Assembly: GCA_934630995.1 (NCBI GenBank)
Contig: CAKTXU010000101.1
Location: forward strand, 1-6,650
Direction of reading: 5' to 3'
Source of the DNA: an uncultured Eubacteriales bacterium
Lineage (GTDB): Bacteria > Bacillota > Clostridia > Oscillospirales > Acutalibacteraceae
DNA: 6,650 nt
A model generated the notes under the pieces. The model had not been told where the DNA came from. It saw only the letters and a program-made list of their open reading frames with translations, and searched no databases. Positions 1-5,797 of the stretch are shown here, in pieces. Both the position numbers and the translations under genes were made by a program. Numbering within the stretch: position 1 is the first letter of the stretch; every line of letters starts with the position of its first letter.

Positions 1-2
1 TT

Positions 3-737
3 ATCTCGGAGGCGCTCAAAAATGGCCCCGGCTGGACAAACCAATATTATTGTATGGAGATATTGCAAAGAATCTATCTGGCTTCTCTAACAGGATATTT
101 TAGGCAGCAAAAATGGCTTGATGGGGTCTGTAGCGGAGTATCAACTAACAATTATATTTTGTTCTGCTCTTCTATCAGAGGCTTCTTAGAAGCGGCAACC
201 GATTATTATGATGCACTAGAATGTATACCGCTAACTTTGGCAGAAAATTTTAAGCTAATGAGTAAGGCTGTAAAGGGCGAAATAACGGATTCCATCATTG
301 GTTTTGAAGAATTAGAAAATATATTACTGCACTTCCAGGAAGCTAGCAGACAAAGCCAAGAGGCCGGACGGATATATTCTCCTAAATCAGCCAAAGCATA
401 CATGGAGAGTAAAAATTTAAAATCCCTCAATCTGTATGAATGTTATGGAGATTTATGTGAAGTAACACACCCCGCCAAAAGCTCGCTGAATTTATTTTTG
501 AATGCGGATGACTACATATATACATTTGCCGATCAGGATACAAAACTAATGCAGAGTTTTGTAGACAAATATTCAAAACCGCTATCCGATTTGTATATGA
601 GAGTAGAAAATATATGTGTAATAACTCTGCAGGTGTTAAACCTATTCCAAATTGAAATGTATTACTCACAAGCAGCGGCTTCGCTGAATACCGAAAATTT
701 AAAAATATGGGATAAAATCCATAGACTCATTAAGTAA
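3..737 (+). CDS. Hypothetical protein, 5'-truncated by the window edge; AT-rich, family not recognised
   Basis: The function is not recognised. The frame is open from base 3, and the residues before the first ATG (base 54) read like continuous protein (…NGPGWTNQYYC then MEILQ…). No ribosome binding site precedes that ATG, so the true start is probably upstream of the window; at least 244 residues are visible. The protein looks soluble and mainly alpha-helical, with no signal peptide or clear membrane segment. A segment near residues 128-140 counted from the ATG (YECYGDLCEVTHPA) resembles the Tyr-x-x-Leu-…-His-Pro motif I associate with some HEPN-like or DUF5677-type helical proteins, but that is only an impression. 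The gene is markedly AT-rich beside GC-rich glpK and obg, which suggests horizontal acquisition. It ends in TAA, with an intrinsic terminator about 110 bp downstream. Coding status is fairly sure; function is unknown. Confidence 0.75.
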   Translation: MSEALKNGPGWTNQYYCMEILQRIYLASLTGYFRQQKWLDGVCSGVSTNNYILFCSSIRGFLEAATDYYDALECIPLTLAENFKLMSKAVKGEITDSIIGFEELENILLHFQEASRQSQEAGRIYSPKSAKAYMESKNLKSLNLYECYGDLCEVTHPAKSSLNLFLNADDYIYTFADQDTKLMQSFVDKYSKPLSDLYMRVENICVITLQVLNLFQIEMYYSQAAASLNTENLKIWDKIHRLIK

Positions 738-847
738 TGTTATTTTAAACAAGTTGGAAGCAGGAGACGTACGCATAGGGCTTTTCCGGTTGGGTGGCTG
801 CTCCCACATGGTTATCAGCTTTCAGACTGCGGTTGTTATACGTGATG
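738..847. other. Unexplained intergenic tail after the AT-rich gene
   Basis: Composition shifts abruptly to more balanced GC at about base 750. Frame 1 on the plus strand is open from 703 to a TAG at 874-876 and reads NKLEAGDVRIGLFRLGG and onward, but it has no ATG start or ribosome binding site. The opposite strand is also open here (…NNRSLKADNHVGAATQPEK…). Neither reading is convincing as a gene. It may be the 3' remnant of another gene, or a dispersed intergenic repeat ending in the terminator that follows. Confidence 0.35.
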
Positions 848-885
848 AAGAGCTAACTGACATGGAAATCCGTTAGCTCTTTTTT
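848..885 (+). terminator. Intrinsic terminator
   Basis: A perfect 10-bp inverted repeat, AAGAGCTAAC (848-857) and GTTAGCTCTT (872-881), encloses a 14-nt loop. The plus-strand RNA continues the final T's of the arm into a run through 885. It lies at the end of the AT-rich transcription unit. It also sits just past the stop of the convergent minus-strand pseudogene, but read leftward it lacks a good U tract, so termination should be mainly on the plus strand. Confidence 0.85.
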
Positions 886-887
886 AT

Positions 888-1248
888 TTACTGTATTCCG
901 TCCGCCTCCAAGCGCAAACGATAGAACATTTGTAACCACCCGGGCTGACTGGTAATATCCAAAGACTGCAACCGTCGTTTTCCCACCCGTTTATCCATAA
1001 TCGCGAATAGCCGCACCACTGGATCGAGAGACAGCAGGCTCTCCTCTATGCTGTTGTTTTGATAGGCATAAAAGGCGGCATAAAAAGCAAATTGGTCAAA
1101 GCCGCCCTTGTTGAGCGCGCCTAATTCCATTAGCGTGCCGGATTCCAAATAGCTGGTTTTCCTGCCAGCTTCTGCGTTGATTTCGCTCCACGCTTCATAC
1201 CGTTTCCTGTTCCAATATTTTTCGCATTCCGCTCCAGGAAATTCCCAT
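888..1248 (-). pseudogene. SF0329-family protein pseudogene (internal deletion plus frame change)
   Basis: The minus strand has an excellent start: AAGGAGG at 1256-1262, a 7-nt gap, then ATG at 1248-1246. That start opens MGISWSGMRKILEQE and stops at a TGA (1195-1197) after 17 codons. In another frame the reading resumes as KRYEAWSEINAEAGRKTSYLESG and continues to a TAA at 888-890. The second part contains NNSIEESLLSLDPVVRLFAIMDKRVGKRR. From memory, this matches the C-terminal signature of the SF0329 family (small soluble proteins of about 150 residues, function unknown), and the opening residues match the family N-terminus. The conserved middle, roughly 40 or more residues, is missing near 1195-1212. 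The gene is therefore deleted and out of frame. An internal ATG at 1148 could give an 86-residue fragment, but it has no obvious ribosome binding site. Confidence 0.8.
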
Positions 1249-1302
1249 GCCGTCCCCTCCTTATGCTTTCCATATTATCACGCACCTGTATAGAGAATTC
1301 TA

Positions 1303-1449
1303 TATACCACAAAGCGGCCCACGAAGTGCGAAGCCCTCCTTGATCCGAAACGGCTCTGACCGTTTCGGAGTGGTTCAATGTTCTCTCAGCCGTCCAAAGG
1401 CTTGCTGCGCAAGGCTTCGGCTTACGGCGTGAGGGTATTATACCACAAA
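1303..1449. repeat. Structured intergenic element bracketed by an 11-bp direct repeat
   Basis: TATACCACAAA occurs exactly at 1303-1313 and again at 1439-1449. The 125 bp between them contain two inverted repeats. One is a perfect 10-bp stem, TCCGAAACGG (1344-1353) and CCGTTTCGGA (1360-1369), with a 6-nt loop. The other is a stem of CTCAGCCGT (1385-1393) with ACGGC/TGAG (1424-1433, one bulged base) enclosing a CTTGC-TGC-GCAAG hairpin (1401-1413). No gene is credible here: a minus-strand open frame over 1130-1471 merely crosses these repeats. It could be a small dispersed repeat or MITE-like insertion with duplicated target, or the structured 5' leader of the SF0329-family gene. The rest of 1249-1561 shows nothing recognisable apart from the promoter listed separately. 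Confidence 0.5.
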
Positions 1450-1466
1450 ACACCGCCACCCTGCAA
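1437..1466 (-). promoter_or_regulatory. Predicted promoter reading toward the SF0329-family pseudogene
   Basis: On the minus strand a perfect TATAAT (1437-1442) is preceded by TG one base upstream, making an extended -10 (TGGTATAAT). A weak -35, TTGCAG (1461-1466), lies 18 bp upstream. Transcription would start near 1430 and pass through both inverted repeats, giving a leader of about 180 nt before the ATG at 1248. The -10 overlaps the right-hand copy of the 11-bp direct repeat. The left-hand copy carries a weaker TGGTATATA. Confidence 0.6.
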
Positions 1467-1561
1467 AACACGCCATTCCAAACCCATTATCCGCCCATCT
1501 ATCCGGCTTTTATGAGTCAAGCCTTCATTCCCTATAGTATATTCCTTTAATTTGTGATACG

Positions 1562-2265
1562 ATAGTTCCAATAATACGGCGGACAGCGAACAAAGGCCTT
1601 ATCCCCTGTTTTCCCTCCTGTGCAATACTGCGAACCTGCTCCGGTTGCAGGAGCATCCGCTTTGTGGTGGAACTGCTGGAAGCGGAAAGCAACGCCGGCA
1701 GACCACTTAAGAATCGGGCTGCGCAGGCCGTCCCCTTCTCTGGATTCTCAACATCCTGTATTTTTTACTTACCGAGCTCATCGCATTTTTCTACCTTGTC
1801 TCCGTGGACGGGAAGCTGTATGACGGTCAGAATTTTTCCCGCAGGCGCCGCTTTTGCCTGCTTTTCTCCATCCCTCTGTGGGCATTTTTGGCGGTGCTGC
1901 TCTCCACCCTTTGGACGGGCGTCATATTTACCGTCGACGCCCAAAACCATTACCGGCGCGGTACCTTCTTCTTCCTGCAATACGGCTTGGGCTTCGCATA
2001 CACGCTTATAGCCTTCCTGGCACGGTATGATGGAGATGAGTTCGCCGTAGTTCTGGAGGGCACACAGTCAGACGCCGAGCAGGCGGTTAAGGTACTGCAC
2101 ACTGCGGTGGAAAACGCGGGTAAGCACAGCCTTCCCGTTCCCCTTTCCCTGAGCGCCGGTTACGCCTTTTATGACAGCGCCGCCATGGACGACATGGAAA
2201 AACTAATCTCTGCGGCGGATCAGGCGATGTATCGGTATAAGCAGGCGCGTAAGGCCACTCACTGA
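1562..2265 (+). pseudogene. Membrane GGDEF-domain protein (diguanylate cyclase-like) pseudogene
   Basis: The last about 80 codons are the C-terminal half of a GGDEF domain: ARYDGDEF (2020-2043), then the VPLSLSAGYAF and ISAADQAMYRYKQAR segments typical of the domain end. Upstream in the same frame, from about 1735, is a hydrophobic sensor region (LLWILNILYFLLTELIAF, then FLLFSIPLWAF-like and FFFLQYGLGFAYTLIAFL stretches). It joins directly to ARYDGDEF near 2017-2023. The linker and the first half of GGDEF, with the metal-binding Asp and I-site, are missing, so cyclase activity is not expected. Before 1735 the likely continuation (VVELLEAESNAGRPLKNRAAQAVP) lies in another frame. One base lost from the C run at about 1731-1734 would explain this. 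The N-terminal boundary is uncertain. A GTG at 1804 opens a 153-codon frame, but it lies inside the sensor region rather than at a real start. Confidence 0.8.
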
Positions 2266-2306
2266 CGGAAAATCCGTCTCACGAGCGACGTTTCCTCTTT
2301 TTGTCC

Positions 2307-2346
2307 GATAATCCCCCGACACGCATTATAAAAAGGAGGGACCTTC
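2307..2346 (+). promoter_or_regulatory. glpK ribosome binding site with weak possible -10
   Basis: AGGAGG at 2334-2339 stands 7 nt before the glpK ATG and firmly sets that start. A possible -10, GATAAT (2307-2312), would start RNA near 2319, but no good -35 lies 16-18 bp upstream, so the promoter call is weak. No catabolite-response or antiterminator element is evident in the short space after the GGDEF remnant. Confidence 0.5.
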
Positions 2347-3843
2347 ATGCCGCGTAAGCCCTACATTCTCACCCTGGACCAGGGTACCACCAGCTCGCGC
2401 GCCATCCTTTTCGACGCCTGCCAGCATCCGGTGGCTGCCGCTCAGAAGGAATTCACGCAAATCTATCCCCAGGCCGGCTATGTGGAGCACGATGCGGAGG
2501 AAATCATTGGCTCTCAGACCGAGGTAATGACCCGGGTGCTGCGGGAAAGCGGGATAGCCGCCTCCGAGGTGGCGGCTATCGGCATCACCAACCAGCGCGA
2601 AACCACCATCGTCTGGGATAGGCGGACAGGCAGGCCTATCCACAATGCCATTGTCTGGCAGTGCCGCCGCACCGCTCCCCAATGCGAGCGTATGATAGCC
2701 GACGGCTGCGAGGAGTACCTCCGCACCCATACCGGCCTTCGCATCGACGCCTATTTCTCCGCCACCAAGGTGAAATGGCTGCTGGACAACGTCCCGGGTG
2801 CCCGGGAACGGGCCCGCCGCGGGGAACTGCTCTTCGGTACGGTGGATACCTGGCTTCTGTGGCGTCTTACAGACGGCAAGGTTCATGCCACCGACTATAC
2901 CAACGCCTCCCGCACCATGCTGTTCGATATTGAAACCCTGGATTGGGATGACAATATATTATACGAATTGGATATTCCTCGCTGTATGCTTCCCTCCGTA
3001 TACCCATCTTCCCATCTCTACGGCACCACACGGCTGGAAGGGGTGGATATCCCTCTGGCAGCGGCAGCGGGCGATCAGCAGGCGGCGCTGTTTGGACAGA
3101 CCTGCTTTGAAAAGGGCGATATCAAAAACACCTACGGCACCGGCTGCTTCCTGCTCATGAACAGCGGCCGGGACAAACCCAAAAGCAAAAACGGCCTGAT
3201 AACCACCCTGTCGGCCGGGACATGTGCCGGTGCCCCGGAATATGTGCTGGAGGGCAGCGTCTTCGTGGGGGGCGCGGTAATCCAATGGCTGCGGGACGAA
3301 CTGGGCCTGATTGAAAACGCCGCCGAAAGCGAATATTTCGCCTCCCAGGTGCCCGACAGCGGCGGCCTGGTGGTGGTTCCCGCCTTTACCGGCCTGGGCG
3401 CGCCTTATTGGGACATGTACGCCCGCGGCGCAATCCTGGGTCTAACACGGGGAGCGGGTAAAAGCCATATCGTCCGGGCCGCTCTGGAATCCATTGCTTA
3501 TCAGACACGGGACCTCGCCGACGCCATGTCCGCCGACACCGGTATACCCTTGCGTTCCCTGCGGGTGGACGGCGGCGCCAGCGCCAATAATTTTCTGATG
3601 CAATTCCAGGCCGATATGCTGGGCTGTGATGTCCTGCGTCCCGTCGTGCGGGAAACCACCGCCCTGGGCGCTGCCGCCTTGGCGGGACTGGCTGCGGGGG
3701 TATGGGACGGTCCCGCCCAGCTGCGCAGCCAGTGGGAGCTGGATACGCGCTTTACTCCCCAAATGGATGCGGCGGACCGGGCTTCGCGGCTGAACCGCTG
3801 GCATAAAGCCGTATCGCGGACCCGTGACTGGGAAGAGGGATAA
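2347..3843 (+). CDS. glpK: Glycerol kinase
   Basis: This is cytoplasmic ATP:glycerol 3-phosphotransferase, making sn-glycerol-3-phosphate for glycolysis or lipid synthesis. The 498 residues match the family's usual length of about 500, and the gene is intact. It is an FGGY-family sugar kinase. The N-terminal phosphate-binding segment LDQGTTSSRAILFD spans residues 10-23. Expected glycerol contacts, by analogy with E. coli GlpK, are Arg84-Glu85 (NQRETT), Tyr136, and Asp243-Gln244 (AGDQQAALFGQ). KNTYGTGCFLLMN (260-272) and GGASANNFLMQFQADMLG (409-426) are further signatures. FSATKVKWLLDN (137-148) fits FGGY kinase signature 1. The start has a strong ribosome binding site. By hand alignment, Arg229 sits where enterococcal GlpK has the HPr-phosphorylated His232. 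No glpF, glpO or glpD lies beside it. It follows a GGDEF remnant and ends at a strong terminator, so it is probably monocistronic. Confidence 0.97.
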   Translation: MPRKPYILTLDQGTTSSRAILFDACQHPVAAAQKEFTQIYPQAGYVEHDAEEIIGSQTEVMTRVLRESGIAASEVAAIGITNQRETTIVWDRRTGRPIHNAIVWQCRRTAPQCERMIADGCEEYLRTHTGLRIDAYFSATKVKWLLDNVPGARERARRGELLFGTVDTWLLWRLTDGKVHATDYTNASRTMLFDIETLDWDDNILYELDIPRCMLPSVYPSSHLYGTTRLEGVDIPLAAAAGDQQAALFGQTCFEKGDIKNTYGTGCFLLMNSGRDKPKSKNGLITTLSAGTCAGAPEYVLEGSVFVGGAVIQWLRDELGLIENAAESEYFASQVPDSGGLVVVPAFTGLGAPYWDMYARGAILGLTRGAGKSHIVRAALESIAYQTRDLADAMSADTGIPLRSLRVDGGASANNFLMQFQADMLGCDVLRPVVRETTALGAAALAGLAAGVWDGPAQLRSQWELDTRFTPQMDAADRASRLNRWHKAVSRTRDWEEG

Positions 3844-3879
3844 CCCCGCTCTTACGCGTGTGACTTCTTTAACAAGCTG

Positions 3880-3917
3880 AAACCGAGCTTTTGCCATGCG
3901 GCAGAAGCTCGGTTTTT
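3880..3917 (+). terminator. Intrinsic terminator of glpK (between convergent genes)
   Basis: AAACCGAGCTT (3880-3890) pairs with AAGCTCGGTTT (3905-3915). The stem continues inward through one T·G pair to TGCC/GGCA around a 4-nt loop, giving about 16 bp, and the plus-strand T run reaches 3917. It lies 36 bp after the glpK stop. Read leftward it is also a hairpin just past the yitT-like stop, but with only three T's, so it may terminate the minus-strand cluster weakly. Confidence 0.9.
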
Positions 3918-3958
3918 CGTATATTTATATTAATAGTATCCCATCCGTATAAATACCC

Positions 3959-4843
3959 CTATTTATCTCCGGGCGTCTTGAAGCCCTCGCCCAGGACCTC
4001 ATCGGTGGAGGCGACGATGATGAACGCATCGGGATCCAGATCCGCCACCAGGGTGCGCAGCTTGTATACCTCAGACCGTCGCACCGCACAGAGAAGCACC
4101 CTCCGATCGTCCCCGGTATAGGCGCCGGTAGCATTGAGCATGGTGACGCCTCGCTCCATCTCCGCCAGAATACGGTCGGCAACCTCCCGTTCCTTTTTGG
4201 TCATGATGAGCAGCATCTTCCCCGCGTCGCCGCCATATACCAGGGCGTCCATCACACTGCTGGATACGAATATCAGCACCATCGCATAAAGGGCGCTCTC
4301 CACATTGCGGTAGACGATGGCCGACGCCCCCACCACCACCGCGTCCACCAGCAGGATAAGCCTGCCGATGGGAATGTGGCGGAATTTCCTCTCCAGCAGG
4401 CGTGCGACGATTTCGCTCCCTCCGGTGGTGGCCCCCCGCATATAGATGAGCCCCAGCCCGGCCCCGGCCAACACGCCGCCGAAAAGAGCCACCAAAATCG
4501 TATCCCCCCGGAAGGCGGGCAGAAAAGGGGCTGCGCCGTCGATGATGACCGAGGACAGCACGGTCACCACAGCCGTCCGGACGGTGAATTCCTTTCCCAG
4601 CCGCCGCCAGGCGGCAAGCAGCAGAGGAATGTTGATGACCAGAATCATGAGGCCGATAGGCAGGTGAAATAGGTAATTGAGCAGAGTGGAGGCGCCGGTT
4701 ACCCCGCCGGGCGCAATCTGATTGGGCGCGGTGAAAATATTCACCGACAGGGCATAGCAGATACTGCCCAGCAGATATGCGCCGCCGTCGAGTGCGGTAC
4801 GTTTGGCAAACTGATGCCCGCCGCTCTTTTTCCGGCTCTTCAA
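3959..4843 (-). CDS. YitT-family membrane protein with C-terminal DUF2179 domain
   Basis: This is an integral membrane protein of 294 residues, the usual size for the YitT family; its transported substrate or role is not established. Hydrophobic segments lie at about residues 17-38, 43-60, 62-79, 86-105, 114-134, 158-177 and 181-202. The family's glycine-rich signatures are visible at APGGVTGASTLLNYL (44-58) and GATTGGSEIVARLLERKF (137-154). Residues from about 210 to 278 form the soluble DUF2179 domain (MERGVTMLNATGAYTGDDRR…). The start is TTG: no in-frame ATG occurs before residue 66, and AAGGAGG (4852-4858) lies 8 nt upstream. It follows mrnC by 30 bp and is probably its operon partner and the last gene of the cluster. 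The annotation is firm at family level only. Confidence 0.93.
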   Translation of the reverse strand: MKSRKKSGGHQFAKRTALDGGAYLLGSICYALSVNIFTAPNQIAPGGVTGASTLLNYLFHLPIGLMILVINIPLLLAAWRRLGKEFTVRTAVVTVLSSVIIDGAAPFLPAFRGDTILVALFGGVLAGAGLGLIYMRGATTGGSEIVARLLERKFRHIPIGRLILLVDAVVVGASAIVYRNVESALYAMVLIFVSSSVMDALVYGGDAGKMLLIMTKKEREVADRILAEMERGVTMLNATGAYTGDDRRVLLCAVRRSEVYKLRTLVADLDPDAFIIVASTDEVLGEGFKTPGDK

Positions 4844-4873
4844 AGGCCCCGCCTCCTTTCCAGCGTACCAGAC

Positions 4874-5257
4874 CTAATCAGTATCCCCCGTTATGACCGC
4901 AAATAAACGCCGCAGGCGTTCTGTTTCTCCCGCCAGATACAAATATCCGAACAATGCCTCCAGCCCCGTCGCCTTGTGATATTCCTCGCTGTTACGAGCC
5001 GTGTGGGCATTGCGTCCCCGGCGGAACACCGCCGTCTCCGTTTCGGTCAGCAGGGGCATCAGCCGTTCGGCCGCCTCGGCCTGGGCCTCCGCCCGCACCA
5101 GGGCCACCGCCGCTTTATGTAGAGCCCCGGCAGGCCGGTTAGCCGCACAAGCCAGCCGTTCCCTGACCATCAGCTCATATACGCCGTCCCCCACAAAGGC
5201 CAGGGTCAGGGGACTCATCCCCCGCAAATCCGCCTCGTCAGGCACCAAACGGCCCAT
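4874..5257 (-). CDS. mrnC: Mini-ribonuclease III (23S rRNA maturation)
   Basis: MrnC is the Gram-positive RNase III-like enzyme that lacks the double-stranded RNA-binding domain and trims pre-23S rRNA ends as a dimer. The 127 residues are one RNase III catalytic domain. LAFVGDGVYELMVRERL (residues 19-35) carries the catalytic-type Asp24, equivalent to Asp23 of the B. subtilis enzyme. FRRGRNA (78-84) and YHKATGLEALFGYLYL (93-108), with Glu100, complete the family pattern. I start at ATG 5257 because AAGGAGG (5265-5271) is 7 nt upstream. A longer frame from a TTG at 5275 would have its start upstream of, and its coding region through, that ribosome binding site. In many Firmicutes mrnC follows cysS; here it sits between a Nudix gene (43-bp gap) and the YitT gene (30-bp gap). 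Confidence 0.95.
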   Translation of the reverse strand: MGRLVPDEADLRGMSPLTLAFVGDGVYELMVRERLACAANRPAGALHKAAVALVRAEAQAEAAERLMPLLTETETAVFRRGRNAHTARNSEEYHKATGLEALFGYLYLAGETERLRRLFAVITGDTD

Positions 5258-5300
5258 GGCCGTCCCTCCTTCCAATCCTCTTGCGCTATCTGTTCCTCTT

Positions 5301-5765
5301 TTAAACGATATGCTTAAGCTCCCGCCGCAGTGTTTTCAATTCAGAGGCAAAAAACGACGGGTAGGCCGGATACAATGAGAGCTCGTCTATCGAAAGCCAC
5401 TCCAGGGCCTCCTCCGCCCCGTCCGCCTCCACAAACGAACGACAGACGATACCGCTGTAATCCCGCAGCGGTTTCATCACATAATACAGGGCTATCTCGT
5501 GGAAGTGTTCTCCCGTGTCTCTGTCGTCAAACAGGTTTTCGTGAAGGAAGGCCGGATAATCTATCTCCATGTCGAACCCCAGCTCTTCCCTGACCTCCCT
5601 GACCACCGCCGCGGCGCAGGTTTCATTGAATTTCACGCGGCCGCCCACGCTGTAGTAATAGGATGCCCGTGTGTTTTTTACCATCAGGATCTTCCCGTCA
5701 TGAACAATAATCGCCCCAACGCGAAAGGTAAACTTCCCTTGCGCCGCCGGAAACGTCAAATCCAT
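5301..5765 (-). CDS. Nudix hydrolase
   Basis: This is a soluble Nudix pyrophosphohydrolase of 154 residues; the substrate cannot be told from sequence. A perfect Nudix box, GX5EX7REVREELGF, lies at residues 42-64: Gly42, Glu48, then Arg56-Glu57-Val58-Arg59-Glu60-Glu61, with the metal-binding glutamates intact. The domain opens with FRVGAIIVHDGKILMVKN (14-31), the usual first strands. An aromatic-rich run, SYYYSVGGR, precedes the box. The start is ATG 5765, with GAGGAGG (5772-5778) 6 nt upstream; a TTG at 5780 extends the frame but lies upstream of that site. It follows obg by 32 bp and precedes mrnC by 43 bp, so co-transcription is likely. A nucleotide housecleaning role is possible but only inferred. 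Confidence 0.94.
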   Translation of the reverse strand: MDLTFPAAQGKFTFRVGAIIVHDGKILMVKNTRASYYYSVGGRVKFNETCAAAVVREVREELGFDMEIDYPAFLHENLFDDRDTGEHFHEIALYYVMKPLRDYSGIVCRSFVEADGAEEALEWLSIDELSLYPAYPSFFASELKTLRRELKHIV

Positions 5766-5797
5766 ACCGCGCCTCCTCAAGAATTTCCGTCTACCCC

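Noticed and set aside
22..90. ATG at 22 with GGAGG upstream as the start of the first gene
   Set aside because: That frame stops after 22 codons. The real reading frame is a different one, already open from base 3.
1130..1471. 113-codon minus-strand open frame
   Set aside because: It crosses the inverted repeats and the promoter and overlaps the ribosome binding site and N-terminus of the SF0329-family gene. Its low-complexity Arg-rich product looks like no protein.
2264..2278. GACGGA-AAA-TCCGTC hairpin as terminator of the GGDEF remnant
   Set aside because: The stem is only 6 bp and is followed by TCACGAGCG, with no T run.
2327..2332. TATAAA with TTGTCC (2301-2306) as the glpK promoter
   Set aside because: The spacing is 20 bp, and transcription would start at or within the ribosome binding site, leaving almost no leader.
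2326..2886. 186-codon minus-strand frame opposite glpK
   Set aside because: It is an antisense shadow of the GC-rich glpK sequence, with no family resemblance and no sensible context.
4376..4672. Plus-strand open frame opposite the YitT gene
   Set aside because: The product is rich in Pro, Gly, Gln and Asp, typical of antisense reading through GC-rich membrane-protein codons, and the minus-strand gene is clear.
5258..5275. TTG start at 5275 for mrnC
   Set aside because: The extra six codons run through the AAGGAGG site that serves the ATG at 5257, and the family N-terminus fits the ATG.
5766..5780. TTG start at 5780 for the Nudix gene
   Set aside because: The extra five codons encode the GAGGAGG ribosome binding site itself; ATG 5765 is 6 nt after it.
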